A stretch of 64,000 nt of DNA from Achromobacter insolitus. GTDB lineage: Bacteria; Pseudomonadota; Gammaproteobacteria; Burkholderiales; Burkholderiaceae_B. The position numbers were made by a program, and so were the translations under genes. The notes beneath the pieces were generated by a model. That model made no database searches, was not told the DNA's origin, and saw only the letters and a program-made list of their open reading frames with translations. The stretch covers positions 149,834 to 213,833 of the forward strand of contig NZ_NJIF01000010.1 of assembly GCF_002209555.1 (NCBI RefSeq), written 5' to 3'. Of the stretch, positions 17,414-26,993 are shown piece by piece (position 1 is the first letter of the stretch; the number at the start of each line of letters is the position of its first letter).

Positions 17414-18085
17414 TCAGCGCGCTTCACCCATCTGCGCGAGCACATTGGACGGCAGTACCACCACGCCTTCGGCCGTCGGCACCGTCTTGACCAGCGCCTG
17501 CGCCACCGCCTCCGCGCGCACAGGGCGATAGGCGCCAGGCAGCAACGGCGCGAGCAACTTCGCGATCGGGATTGCGATCCGCTCCCCAATGCGCGGCGGC
17601 TGCTGCAGTCCCTCCCGATAATCCAGCAACAACGAGGGTTGAGCGATCACCAGCGCCGTCAGCCCCAGCGCTTTCAGAGCGTCCTCCAACTCGCCCTTGA
17701 CGCGGTTATAGAACACCGACGATTGCGAGTTCGCCCCGACCGCGCTCACCAACCCCGCTCGCCGGGCACCGGCAGCGTACGCAGCCCTGGCCGTCGCCAG
17801 ATTGGCCGACAGATCCACGGCGCGGAACGCCTCCTGGCTGCCCGCCACCTTGATGGTCGTCCCCAGCGCCAGATACACCTCGTCGGCCGGTGGCAGCACA
17901 GGTAAATTGCCGAAATCCACCACGTGCACCTGGAGCTTGGGATGACTGACCGGCAGCGCCCGGCGGCCCAGGGCATGCACCTTGGCAACCGTCCGGTCCA
18001 TCAGCAACGCCTGCAGGATCCGGCCGCCCACCAGGCCTGAGGCGCCGGCGAGCAATACTTTTCGTTGATCGGCTTGCGTGGACAT
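17414..18085 (-). CDS. NAD(P)-binding Rossmann-fold protein (atypical SDR)
   Basis: A 223-residue protein with an N-terminal dinucleotide-binding motif (VLLAGASGLVGGRILQALL, residues about 10-28) and LVSAVGANSQSSVFYNRVKGELE, where Y and K fit the YxxxK pair of atypical short-chain dehydrogenases. The family includes NmrA/HTATIP2-like redox sensors and nucleoside-diphosphate-sugar epimerase relatives. It follows the AraC gene by 13 bases and is probably cotranscribed with it. Substrate unknown. Confidence 0.8.
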   Translation of the reverse strand: MSTQADQRKVLLAGASGLVGGRILQALLMDRTVAKVHALGRRALPVSHPKLQVHVVDFGNLPVLPPADEVYLALGTTIKVAGSQEAFRAVDLSANLATARAAYAAGARRAGLVSAVGANSQSSVFYNRVKGELEDALKALGLTALVIAQPSLLLDYREGLQQPPRIGERIAIPIAKLLAPLLPGAYRPVRAEAVAQALVKTVPTAEGVVVLPSNVLAQMGEAR

Positions 18086-18098
18086 GATGAGCCTCCTC

Positions 18099-19106
18099 TC
18101 AATTCAGGCGCGCGGCGTGGCGCGCACTGTCCGGGGTCTGCCCGGTCCAGTCCTGAAAGGCGCGATAAAAGGAATTCGGATCTTCGAACCCCAGCAGAAA
18201 GGCGATTTCGCCGCCCGACATCGGCGTGTTTTCCAGGTAGTGGCGGGCCAGGCTCTCGCGCGTGGCATTGACCAGCCCCCGAAAGCTCTCCCCTTCGGAT
18301 TCCAGGCGGCGCTGCAACGTGCGCTTGCTCAAGCCCAGGCGCTCGGCCGTCCTCTCGATGGTGGCAGCGTTGCCGGGCAGCAGCTCCAGCAGCACCGCGC
18401 GCACGCGCTCCGCCGTCGTCGCCGTGGCATCGAGCTCATCGAGCCGGCGGCGAAGGTCGGGCTCGAATACGCGCCACATGCCTTCATTCACCGTAAGAAA
18501 CGGGCGCGAGACATCCGCCGCCGAAAACGTAATGCTCGGGCCCATCCCCGCTTGCAGCGATACGCCAAAGAAACTCTCATAGCGCCGGGCATAGTCACTG
18601 GGCGGCAGTCGCGGCAGCGTCGCCCGCAGCGCATTGACCGGCTCCCGGGTCGCCAGTCGCGCCAACCGCAGGAAGAATGCGATCTCGGCCACCTGCAACG
18701 AGTACGGCACCTCGGCAGGCGCCGGGAGCCAACGAGGCTCCACCGACAGCTCGCCAGCCTTGCCCACGTCCAGTTCCAGGCTCATCGGCGCCACAAGTTG
18801 CTTGTACTTCGCGAGGCGCTGCACCGCCTGCATAAGATTGGCGCTACACAGCGCAGCGAACAACGGCGGGCTGAACGACTCGGCCGACAAAGCCTCGACG
18901 ATGCGCAACGGGAACATGACATCGCCCGTCTCGGCCTCCAGAGCGTTCCAGAAGCGGAAATACGCTTCCGTCGACAGCCCGTTGCCGCCGCGGGACAGCA
19001 AATCGTCTGGCAGCCCAGCGCGGCGCAGCACGTGTCCGGACCGGACACCCAGATCCTTCAGCAGCGCCTGCCAGCCGATGTCCAGGGAAAAGGTTTTGGT
19101 TTGCAT
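18099..19106 (-). CDS. AraC-family regulator with N-terminal sensor domain
   Basis: A 335-residue regulator. The N-terminal two thirds fit the AraC-binding-like domain seen in OruR/ArgR-type regulators. The C-terminal about 100 residues carry two helix-turn-helices (IERTAERLGLSKRTLQRRLE and GGEIAFLLGFEDPNSFYRAF). It is divergent from the SDR gene at 19406 and precedes the Rossmann-fold gene, so it may control both. The 299-base gap before 19406 should hold the sites, but no repeat was recognised there. Confidence 0.88.
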   Translation of the reverse strand: MQTKTFSLDIGWQALLKDLGVRSGHVLRRAGLPDDLLSRGGNGLSTEAYFRFWNALEAETGDVMFPLRIVEALSAESFSPPLFAALCSANLMQAVQRLAKYKQLVAPMSLELDVGKAGELSVEPRWLPAPAEVPYSLQVAEIAFFLRLARLATREPVNALRATLPRLPPSDYARRYESFFGVSLQAGMGPSITFSAADVSRPFLTVNEGMWRVFEPDLRRRLDELDATATTAERVRAVLLELLPGNAATIERTAERLGLSKRTLQRRLESEGESFRGLVNATRESLARHYLENTPMSGGEIAFLLGFEDPNSFYRAFQDWTGQTPDSARHAARLN

Positions 19107-19405
19107 CGCCGGAACTCTATCGTCATTCGAAGGGGCGCATGCCCTTCCCCGATCATGCGCAAAGTATAGAGAACCCGAGCGTTCCGCTTAATTCAAATTG
19201 CGCCACATCGTCAGCAAACCACGCCACTCGACGCCTTTCGGATTCGCCAGCGCCAGGCTGGCGCGGCTTGCATCGGGATTGGCGCGCATCGCTAGAGCGC
19301 TGTCGCGGCCTGCTTTTTAAAGTGTGTTTTACGGCGGCGCCACCAGCGACGCACCATTCCTTGGGACGCGCCCCGTCGACCCTCGACACTTGAAGGAACC
19401 AACCC

Positions 19406-20227
19406 ATGCCCCGCCAAACCATACTCATCACCGGCTGCAGCAGCGGCATCGGCCGCATGACCGCCAAATACTTCCAGGAACGCGGATGGAACGTCATCGC
19501 CACCGTTCGCTCCCAGCCGGAGCAGGATCAGGAACTCAACGCGCTCGACAACGTGCTGGTCACCCAGCTCGACGTCACCAAGAAAGACACCATCGACGCC
19601 GCCATCGCCGCAGGCATCTCGCGCTTCGGCAACATCGACGTCCTGCTCAACAATGCCGGCTACGGCTCGTATGGGCTGCTGGAGGCCACGCCCGAGCACA
19701 AGATGCGCCGGCAGTACGACGTCAACGTCATCGGCACCATGCTGGCCATGCAAGCCATCCTGCCTCACTTCCGCCAGCGCGGCCAAGGCACGATCATCAA
19801 CATTTCCTCGATGGGCGGAAAAATCACCTTCCCGCTGGGCACGCTCTACCACGGCTCGAAATTCGCGGTCGAAGGAATGAGTGAAGCACTTTCCTATGAG
19901 CTCGCTCCCATCGGGGTCACCATCAAGCTGGTCGAGCCCGGCGTCATCAACACCAACTTCGCCACCAGCTCATTCGACATGAACCTCGATCCGAGCCTGA
20001 CCGAATACCACCCCGTCGTCGAGGCAGTGATGGGGGCATTTGGCACAATCGCCGCCAGCGGCTCCGAGCCGGTCGTCGTGGCGCAAACCATCTGGGAAGC
20101 CGCCACCGACGGGACCCAGCAACTGCGCTACATCGCCGGCGAAGATGCCAGGCAGATCATCGCGGCGCGCAAGCAGATGGGCGATCCCGAGTACCTGGCG
20201 CTGGTACGGGGGCAGATGGGATTGTGA
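19406..20227 (+). CDS. Short-chain dehydrogenase/reductase (classical SDR)
   Basis: A 273-residue oxidoreductase. The cofactor motif is TGCSSGIG (residues about 8-15), followed by NNAGYGSYG and the catalytic Ser with YHGSKFAVEG (Y-x-x-x-K). AAGGAA before the ATG supports the start. It is divergent from the AraC regulator. The substrate cannot be deduced. The following gene is convergent. Confidence 0.92.
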   Translation: MPRQTILITGCSSGIGRMTAKYFQERGWNVIATVRSQPEQDQELNALDNVLVTQLDVTKKDTIDAAIAAGISRFGNIDVLLNNAGYGSYGLLEATPEHKMRRQYDVNVIGTMLAMQAILPHFRQRGQGTIINISSMGGKITFPLGTLYHGSKFAVEGMSEALSYELAPIGVTIKLVEPGVINTNFATSSFDMNLDPSLTEYHPVVEAVMGAFGTIAASGSEPVVVAQTIWEAATDGTQQLRYIAGEDARQIIAARKQMGDPEYLALVRGQMGL

Positions 20228-20267
20228 GCAGGCCTGACCCGAGCGTTCGATCGTATCGTCGATCCAA

Positions 20268-21251
20268 CTACTGTTCCTTCAGCCCCAACGACTTCATCAA
20301 CGGGGCGAACAGCTTTTTCTCGTCCTGCACGCGCGCGGCATAGTCGGCCACGCTCAACGGCAGCGCTTCGGCGCCAGCGTCCAGGAAGCGGGTCTGGATC
20401 TCAGGCCGCGCCAGCACCTTGTTGATTTCGGCGTTCATGCGGTCAACCACGTCATCACGGGTGCCGGCGGCGGCATACACGCCAAAAAGGCTGTCCGCGA
20501 AAACGCCGTCGATGCCTGCCTCGGAAAAGGTTCGTATGTCGGGCGCCACGGCGGCCCGTTGCCGGCTCGCCACCGCCAGCACCTTCAGCTTGCCCGCTTG
20601 CACCATGGGAAAGACCGTAGCCGGTCCAAACGCGAAGTCGATCTGGCCGGCGGCCAGGTCTTGTATCGCCGGCGCCACGCCGCGATACGGCGCATGGGTG
20701 GCCTGCATGCCGGTAGCCTGCTTGAGCAGCTCGCCAGCCAGGTGCGGCGTCGTGCCGTTGCCGGCAGAACCATAGTTCAGAGGCTCGGGCCGCTTGCGGG
20801 CGTATTCGACAAACGCCTCGAGCGTATCGACGCCCAGCGAGGACCGGACGAACAGGAACAACTGGCTGTTGGCCAGCAAGGCGACCGGCCGCAGGTCCCG
20901 CTGCGGATCGAATGGCATGCTGGCGAACATCAACGGGTTCACCGATTCGGTCGTCGATGGATTGAGCAAGAAGGTATGATTGTCTTGGCCATTGCGTGCC
21001 ACCTCGGCCCCCGCCACGTTGCCGCCCGCACCGCCCCGGTTCTCGACGATCACGGTCTGCTTCAAGGCTTCGGCCAAATGCGGCTGCACCGTGCGCGCCA
21101 GCACGTCGACCAGCCCGCCAGGCGCCAAACCCACGACCAGACGCACCGGCTTGGCGGGCCACGACGCCTGCGACGGCGTTTGCGCATGGCTGCCCGTCGC
21201 CCAGCCCGTCAGCGCCAGCATCATCACGGCCAGGCAATGTCTACGCAGCAT
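20268..21251 (-). CDS. Bug-family (TctC-type) solute-binding receptor
   Basis: A 327-residue exported receptor. The ATG at 21251 has GAGGAGAG upstream and begins a clean signal peptide (MLRRHCLAVMMLALTGWATG, then SHA). Mature motifs RLVVGLAPGGLVDVLAR and ENRGGAGGNVAGAEVA are typical of the family. It stands alone, with no membrane components or catabolic gene beside it, so the ligand is unknown. It is the last native gene before the guaA-linked island. Confidence 0.9.
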   Translation of the reverse strand: MLRRHCLAVMMLALTGWATGSHAQTPSQASWPAKPVRLVVGLAPGGLVDVLARTVQPHLAEALKQTVIVENRGGAGGNVAGAEVARNGQDNHTFLLNPSTTESVNPLMFASMPFDPQRDLRPVALLANSQLFLFVRSSLGVDTLEAFVEYARKRPEPLNYGSAGNGTTPHLAGELLKQATGMQATHAPYRGVAPAIQDLAAGQIDFAFGPATVFPMVQAGKLKVLAVASRQRAAVAPDIRTFSEAGIDGVFADSLFGVYAAAGTRDDVVDRMNAEINKVLARPEIQTRFLDAGAEALPLSVADYAARVQDEKKLFAPLMKSLGLKEQ

Positions 21252-21457
21252 GCAACTCTCCTCATAGGGCGCCACCGCGCGATCCTGCGTACGGTGCGTC
21301 AGGCGCGCACCCCGGTGAACCGCCGTGATGCCTCATCGCGGCGGCAGCCCTGCATCTGCCGCTCATTCTTCACAAAAGTTTAAGCATAAAGAATCCCGGA
21401 TAACCCTAGTTTGCTGGCGACGTCGACGCGACATTGCGAGATTGCTTAGGCTCGAAC

Positions 21458-21493
21458 AAAAAAAACGGGAGGACTCGAATCCGAGTCCTCCCG
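21458..21493 (-). terminator. Rho-independent terminator, probably the original one downstream of guaA
   Basis: A perfect 12-base stem (21466-21477 with 21482-21493) and 4-base loop are followed on the minus strand by eight T. It lies about 130 bases beyond the left copy of the guaA end repeat, so it may have ended the guaBA transcript before the island inserted; it now follows hsdR. The T-arm-like core resembles a tRNA 3' end, but no tRNA fold could be built. Confidence 0.85.
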
Positions 21494-21623
21494 CTCTTAC
21501 TGCAAGGGCTACCGCCAAGCGCTTTAGCTGATCAGCAATAGTGGCTGACCGTCGCCTAGACCTACATATTCAGAATCAATGGGTTGTGGCCTTTTGCGGT
21601 CGCTAGTGGCAGTCCCGCGAAAG

Positions 21624-21639
21624 TCATTCCCACTCCATC
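21624..21639. repeat. Left attachment-site-like repeat (attL) of the guaA island
   Basis: TCATTCCCACTCCATC matches the guaA 3' end copy at 31720-31735 (TCACTCCCACTCAATC) in 14 of 16 positions, same orientation, with an exact 8-base core. On the minus strand it still reads as the last guaA-like codons, Met-Glu-Trp-Glu-stop. It marks the far end of DNA inserted at the guaA terminus. The 200 bases between here and hsdR hold no recognisable gene. Confidence 0.65.
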
Positions 21640-21856
21640 ATCAACAGGCCCCCAGAACCGGCATGGTTAAAGGACTTGGCAGTGATCGACACGGGGCCTT
21701 ACCGTCGCTTTTACCGTCAGAGCCGCCCATCTTATGCTGGCGCGGAAGATGGAGCGATTTGCGGGGCGTCGACTCTTTCGACTCTATTGTCAATCACCTC
21801 ATATCCTAACTTAGGAACCGGTAGCCCACCAAGCACATGCTCGCTCAAAGGCACAG

Positions 21857-24800
21857 TTAGCTCTGTGGTGCCCTATCCGAAAGACGAGCGTAAACTTGGC
21901 TACCCAACCACTTGGACACCAGCTCCCGCATCTCTGGTTTGCCCATGTAATCAGTGAAAAGTTCTTCATTCAGCTCCATGCGCTCAATAAATAGTGACTC
22001 AAGGACCTGTCGAAACACGAGCTGGAACTTCTCTAGAGAGTTGACCTCGGCCGCCTTCTGCAATGACTCATTCTGGCTCGCGGCTTCGGTGATCTGATCG
22101 AAGAACAATTGATCTGCATCATTCAATTCGCCGCCGAAGCGCTGATTGATGATGTCGATCAGGCGTGACAGCGAAACGGGTTCCTCACGCACCATGCCAG
22201 AGCCCACCTCTCGTGGGCCGTCAAGCGGTTTGGCATAGCCTTCATTGAGGCTGATCGAGCCTTCGCTGATTTTCTGCAAACGGTAGTAATCAAGTTCGAC
22301 TTCCTCATCGAACTGATAGCCCGGCCCGCTCTTGCGCTTGGGCAGCTTCAGCGCGAGATGGCGCAGGTAGGTGAAGAGTTTTTCCAGATCGCTGTCCTGA
22401 TAGGGAATCACCTGGCTCAGGAAACCGTACAAATTGCGAAAGGCCTGCAGCTTACCGCGCCATAACTCGGCTTCATCCTCTTCGCTGTTCTGCAACTGCA
22501 CAAAACGCGCAACAGCCTGATCAAGAATCGCATTCATCTGCTTATGGTCACCGGAGCTCTGGCGGCGCTTCGGTGCAAAGAACACATGCGCAAACGCGGC
22601 AATCTCGGTTTGCAGGTAAATGCCCGAGGCATCCAGCTTGGCCTTCACCTCGTAGAGCTTGTCCGGATCTACCTGCTCGCCCATCACCGAGCCGTCGTAG
22701 TACTGACGGAAGGCCTCCTGGATTTCGTCGGGATCGTTGACGAAATCGAGCACGAAGGTATCGTCCTTCAGTGGGTGTGTCCGGTTCAAGCGCGACAAGG
22801 TCTGCACGGCTTGAATGCCCGCCAGCCGCTTGTCCACGTACATGGTGTGCAACAACGGCTGGTCGAAGCCGGTCTGGTATTTCTCGGCCACCAGCAGCAC
22901 GCGGAAATCCGGTTTGGTGAAGGTGTCAGGCAACTCCTTTTCCTTCAGGCCGCCATTCATCTCGACCTCCGTGTACGACTTTTCCGGAATCTTGTCGTCT
23001 TCCACCACACCCGAGAACGCCACTAGACTCTTGATCGGGTAACCCTTTTCCAGGATATAGCGGTCGAATTCCTGCTTGTAGCGCACCGCCTCCAAGCGCG
23101 AGCCAGTCACCACCATCGCCTTGGCGTGGCCGCCGATCTTGTGGCGGGTGAACTGCTGGAAATGCTCGACCATGACTTCTGTCTTCTGGCCGATGTTGTG
23201 TGGGTGCAGGCGCATGAAGCGAGCCAGCGCCTTGGCCGCCTTCTTGCGCTCGACGTTGGGATCGTCTTCGGCCTTCTTGATCAGCTTGTAATAGGTCTTG
23301 TAGGTGACGTAGCTCTTCAGCACGTCCTCAATGAAACCTTCCTCAATGGCCTGCCGCATGGTGTAGCGGTTGAAGGGTTCACCGCTGCGACCGAAGATCG
23401 CCAGCGTCTTATGTTTGGGCGTGGCAGTGAAGGCAAAAAAGCTCATGTTCGGCTGGTGGCCGCGCTTGGCCATGGAGCGGAACAGCCGTTCGAGTTCGAC
23501 TTCTCCTTCCTCCTCTGCCATTTCCTGGGCCTTGCGGCGCAGCTCGGCACCGCCCAGCACGCCCTTGAGCTCGGTTGCCGTTTCGCCCGATTGGGAGCTG
23601 TGTGCCTCGTCGATGATCACCGCATACTTGCGCGTGGGCAGATGGCTTTTGCTGCCGTCACCACGTTCCTCGCTGAGCTTGGCCAGTTGCCCTGTCACGA
23701 ACGGGAACTTTTGCAGCGTGGTGATGATGATGGGCACGCCCGCTTCGAGTGCCTCGGCGAGCTGGCGCGAGTCCTCGTCAATCTTCTGCACTACACCCTG
23801 CCGGTGATCAAACTGGTAGATCGTGTTTTGCAACTGGCGGTCCAGCACCACGCGGTCGGTGATGACCACCACGCTGTCGAACAGTCGTTCGTCGCCTTCG
23901 TTGTGCAGGCTGGACAGGCGGTGCGCCAACCAGGCAATGGTGTTGCTCTTGCCGCTGCCGGCTGAATGCTCGACCAGATAGTTGTGTCCTGCGCCCTCGC
24001 TTGCGGCGGCTGCCACCATCTGGCGTACCGCCTGCAACTGGTGGTAGCGCGGAAAGATCAGGCTTTCCTTGCGGAGCTTCTTGCCGTCATCCGTGGTCTT
24101 CTCTTCCACATTCAGATGCAGGAAGCGGGCAAGCAGATCAAGCAGGCTGTCGCGATGTAGCACTTCTTCCCACAGGTAGGCCGTTTTGTAGTTGCGGCCT
24201 TCATGGTCGGGCGGGTTACCGGAACCACCATCCATGCCCCGATTGAAAGGCAGAAAGTAGGTCGATGAACCAGCTAAGCGCGTGGCCATGTGCGCCTCTT
24301 CGGTGTCCACCGCAAAATGCACCAGCGTGCGTTTGGTGAACACGAAGATCGGTTCGCGCGGGTCGCGGTCGTGGCGGTACTGGTGGATGGCATTGGCCGC
24401 CGTCTGGCCGCTCAAGGGGTTCTTGAGCTCCAACGTGACCACCGGGATGCCATTGACCGACAGCACCACGTCCAGCGACTTTTCCGATTTGGGGCTGAAA
24501 TGCAGTTGGCGGGTCAGCCCCAGCCGATTGGCCTTGTAGCGCGCTTCCAGCTCCGGGTTCAAGCCATGGGCCGGGCGAAAGAACGCAATGCGCAACGTCT
24601 TGCCGAAGCACTTGAAACCATGCCGCAACGTGGCCAGAGTACCGTGTGTGTCCAGCCATTTGCACAGCGATTCCAGCACCCGCGCCCCGGTGTGCTCGCT
24701 GTGCAGCGCTTCCAGCTTGTCCCACACTTTGCCTTGGGTGGCGCGGATGAAGGCCAGTGCCTCATCAGGGAAGATTGCGCGTTCGCGGTCGAAGCTTCTG

Positions 24801-24880
24801 GGATTGATCCGCGTGTATCCGTCGCCCAGCAAGACGGTTTCAATGGCGGTTTCGAATGCGGCTTCTGAGGTTTGTTTCAT
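21857..24880 (-). CDS. hsdR: Type I restriction enzyme R subunit
   Basis: The 1007-residue motor/nuclease subunit of a type I restriction-modification complex. The N-terminal PD-(D/E)xK nuclease shows D137 and E151-x-K153 (VTLELKNP). The superfamily 2 translocase has Walker A at residues 307-313 (SAGSGKS) and DEAH at 424-427, then helicase motifs such as KYQTGFDQPLLHTMYVDK. It cuts unmodified DNA after ATP-driven translocation with HsdM and HsdS. It is the last gene of the operon; its start overlaps the HNH gene by 4 bases rather than following hsdS directly. Confidence 0.95.
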   Translation of the reverse strand: MKQTSEAAFETAIETVLLGDGYTRINPRSFDRERAIFPDEALAFIRATQGKVWDKLEALHSEHTGARVLESLCKWLDTHGTLATLRHGFKCFGKTLRIAFFRPAHGLNPELEARYKANRLGLTRQLHFSPKSEKSLDVVLSVNGIPVVTLELKNPLSGQTAANAIHQYRHDRDPREPIFVFTKRTLVHFAVDTEEAHMATRLAGSSTYFLPFNRGMDGGSGNPPDHEGRNYKTAYLWEEVLHRDSLLDLLARFLHLNVEEKTTDDGKKLRKESLIFPRYHQLQAVRQMVAAAASEGAGHNYLVEHSAGSGKSNTIAWLAHRLSSLHNEGDERLFDSVVVITDRVVLDRQLQNTIYQFDHRQGVVQKIDEDSRQLAEALEAGVPIIITTLQKFPFVTGQLAKLSEERGDGSKSHLPTRKYAVIIDEAHSSQSGETATELKGVLGGAELRRKAQEMAEEEGEVELERLFRSMAKRGHQPNMSFFAFTATPKHKTLAIFGRSGEPFNRYTMRQAIEEGFIEDVLKSYVTYKTYYKLIKKAEDDPNVERKKAAKALARFMRLHPHNIGQKTEVMVEHFQQFTRHKIGGHAKAMVVTGSRLEAVRYKQEFDRYILEKGYPIKSLVAFSGVVEDDKIPEKSYTEVEMNGGLKEKELPDTFTKPDFRVLLVAEKYQTGFDQPLLHTMYVDKRLAGIQAVQTLSRLNRTHPLKDDTFVLDFVNDPDEIQEAFRQYYDGSVMGEQVDPDKLYEVKAKLDASGIYLQTEIAAFAHVFFAPKRRQSSGDHKQMNAILDQAVARFVQLQNSEEDEAELWRGKLQAFRNLYGFLSQVIPYQDSDLEKLFTYLRHLALKLPKRKSGPGYQFDEEVELDYYRLQKISEGSISLNEGYAKPLDGPREVGSGMVREEPVSLSRLIDIINQRFGGELNDADQLFFDQITEAASQNESLQKAAEVNSLEKFQLVFRQVLESLFIERMELNEELFTDYMGKPEMRELVSKWLGSQVYARLSDRAPQS

Positions 24881-25581
24881 GGCAGATAATTCTTTGCAAT
24901 TGATCCGATGACAAACGCGAATTCTGGAAGCTTTCCGTTAGCAGGTTCTTCTATTGCTTGGGCTACTTTTTCAAAATCTTCACGAGTCTGAACAACGTCT
25001 GGATCTAACCAAGCATCGATAGCTGCTTTTCTCCATCCCTTGAGGGTGTCGTGATTCAGTTCCAAAACCGTAATGCTCTGCTTAGCAGCATCATTCATCC
25101 CCTCAATGCCACCATCGCTCTCACGAAACTTGAAGTATTCCCCGCACGCTTCTTGAGTCGGAAGTACAGACAAAGCTAAAGCTTTCTTTTTCACCGCCCC
25201 GAAATGCTCTCTTTCTGCTCCCCGCACCTCTACAGCGGCAATCATGTTTACATAGCTGAGATCGTCGCAAAGATCTCTTCCATATTCGCCACCCCAATCA
25301 ACCAATTCCTGCCTGCATGCCGTCTGACTTTTCAAGTGCTCAATATGGTTTCCGAATGTTACCTGCTCGGAGTAGTTTTTAAGGGCTGAGATTCGCTCAT
25401 CGACAGCAACTCCGGTGTAGCCGCACAGGCCGAATTGCTCCGCTGTCAAAATAGCTAACAGTTCCACTTTTTTAGGGAAACATCTATAAGTTACGTTGAC
25501 CGGCTCGGGATCGATAGCAAGTTGTCCGTCAATAAAAGTCTGTAGACACTCCGGAGTCTGGTTTTTTACGATTCTTCTCAT
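24877..25581 (-). CDS. PtuB-like HNH-family protein
   Basis: A 234-residue protein resembling the TIGR02646/PtuB HNH group found in Septu systems and with retrons. The HNH core can be traced as C53 (GLCGYTG), H79 and H82 (NHIEHLKS), N112 (YVNMI) and H126. The family's late conserved stretch, LELNHDTLKGWR at about 173-184, is present. The usual paired zinc cysteines are largely lost. It overlaps the AAA ATPase gene upstream and hsdR downstream by 4 bases each. It presumably is the DNA- or RNA-cleaving effector controlled by the ATPase. Its A+T content is visibly above that of hsdM and hsdR. Confidence 0.65.
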   Translation of the reverse strand: MRRIVKNQTPECLQTFIDGQLAIDPEPVNVTYRCFPKKVELLAILTAEQFGLCGYTGVAVDERISALKNYSEQVTFGNHIEHLKSQTACRQELVDWGGEYGRDLCDDLSYVNMIAAVEVRGAEREHFGAVKKKALALSVLPTQEACGEYFKFRESDGGIEGMNDAAKQSITVLELNHDTLKGWRKAAIDAWLDPDVVQTREDFEKVAQAIEEPANGKLPEFAFVIGSIAKNYLP

Positions 25582-26993
25582 TTACCGAGCCGCTCAATTC
25601 GTTCTATAGTTGAAGCCAGTTTTTGAATCGCCTCGGTATTTCCGACACGTTTCCGAAGATCATCGGCTTTGATTCTGGCCTCACTCAGGCTTCGCTCTGA
25701 AACAAGGTGCGCGATCTCCTGAAGATCCTTTTCGACATATTCATTCATCTCGCCTGCACCCATCAGAACATTCAATATCCAGTTCGAGTCAGCACCATAA
25801 GCCATGCCGGGTGTTTCACTGACGACTCGATCATCCTTAATGGAAAGTATCCGCACGCACCGAGCTTGAACCTCACCAATAACCTGAGGCGAATGTGTTG
25901 TGATAACGAATTGACAGCCCTTGAAAATTGCCGGGAGCCGCTTAATCACATCTCGTTGCCATTTCGGGTGCAGGTGCAGCTCGATCTCATCTATCAGCAC
26001 CAACGCCACGCCTTCTGTAATTGGATTTTCGAGATTCGGATTAGCGATAGCAAGACGCCGGGTAAGATCAAAAACCAAAGCAATCAATCCTCGCTCGCCA
26101 TCGGACAACTGCTCCAAAAATAACTGCTTTCCGCTTTTATTGCCGTTGACCTGCTCATCGAGCGTTGAATCTTTCATGACGGAGTAGCGCGGCGGGTACT
26201 CCTCGTGAAACCAGAATTCTTTAATTTGTGGAATCAGATCAGAAATTGCTTTCTGAAGCAGCTTCAGAATGCGTAAGCCGTGTTTTGAGTCTTTTCGAAT
26301 TACATGAGATGAACCCATGGCGCGATGCCACTTGGCGAACTCATTGAGGGAAATTTCCAGTTGCGCAAGGGATTTTGAAAATGCCGCAGCCTGCTTGAAC
26401 GGAAGTGTGCCTTGAAGCTTTGGCGGAAGTCTTGAAAGCAAGCGGTGCGTTGCGTAGTAAACAACCAGCGACTGAGTCGGACTACTTTTTAAGTGGCGCT
26501 TCAAGCGCATTTCGGATTCATGGGCATCGGTGAACAGCCAATTCAAGCGTTTCTCGAAGTTGCCTTGCAGACGTTTGTTTGTCCACGCAATCTCGTTTTT
26601 TAGATTTTTGTAGTCTGGCGATCTTCTCTCAAGAGTAACCAGCTCTTTCTTCATCATGGCTTGCTTCTGCGCAAGCTCCAGCTTTTCGCCTTGATCAAGG
26701 CTCTCCTTGAAAAGGAAAGTGATCAACGAAGCATCGCCCAAGACACTGTTTTCCATTTCGATAGTGCAGGAGGACTTGCCTTGGTGAATGTCGGAGTCGA
26801 GTAGCGTCAGCGGCTTTTCTCGTGAGACCGTAAACTCAGGCAAAGCGTGGGAATAGGCGGTTGCTATGGCTTGCAGAACTGTTGATTTACCAACACCATT
26901 GACGCCAGCAATCACAGTCATTTTTTCATCAAAGTCGATGTCCAGCCGATCAAAGCCCCGAAAATTCGTCAACCCTAGACTTTTCAATTTCAT
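25578..26993 (-). CDS. PtuA-like AAA/ABC-type ATPase
   Basis: A 471-residue SMC/OLD-like ATPase. Walker A is GVNGVGKST (about residues 30-38), the signature region is LSDGERGLIALVF, Walker B is VLIDEIELHLHPKWQ, and the switch histidine is in FVITTHSPQV. An inserted helical region at about 110-200 fits the coiled arm of PtuA-type proteins. No nuclease domain is present in this chain. It is translationally coupled to hsdS before and to the HNH gene after. Known Septu ATPases sense phage infection and restrain the HNH partner; the same is inferred here. Confidence 0.75.
   Translation of the reverse strand: MKLKSLGLTNFRGFDRLDIDFDEKMTVIAGVNGVGKSTVLQAIATAYSHALPEFTVSREKPLTLLDSDIHQGKSSCTIEMENSVLGDASLITFLFKESLDQGEKLELAQKQAMMKKELVTLERRSPDYKNLKNEIAWTNKRLQGNFEKRLNWLFTDAHESEMRLKRHLKSSPTQSLVVYYATHRLLSRLPPKLQGTLPFKQAAAFSKSLAQLEISLNEFAKWHRAMGSSHVIRKDSKHGLRILKLLQKAISDLIPQIKEFWFHEEYPPRYSVMKDSTLDEQVNGNKSGKQLFLEQLSDGERGLIALVFDLTRRLAIANPNLENPITEGVALVLIDEIELHLHPKWQRDVIKRLPAIFKGCQFVITTHSPQVIGEVQARCVRILSIKDDRVVSETPGMAYGADSNWILNVLMGAGEMNEYVEKDLQEIAHLVSERSLSEARIKADDLRKRVGNTEAIQKLASTIERIERLGK

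Noticed and set aside
21466..21493. Possible tRNA gene, because the hairpin contains a T-arm-like GGATTCGAGTCC
   Set aside because: No D-arm, anticodon arm or acceptor pairing can be built upstream; a perfect 12-base stem followed by eight T is a terminator.
21640..21856. Possible integrase remnant between the left repeat and hsdR
   Set aside because: Reading both strands shows no tyrosine-recombinase motif; the frames are short and unassignable.
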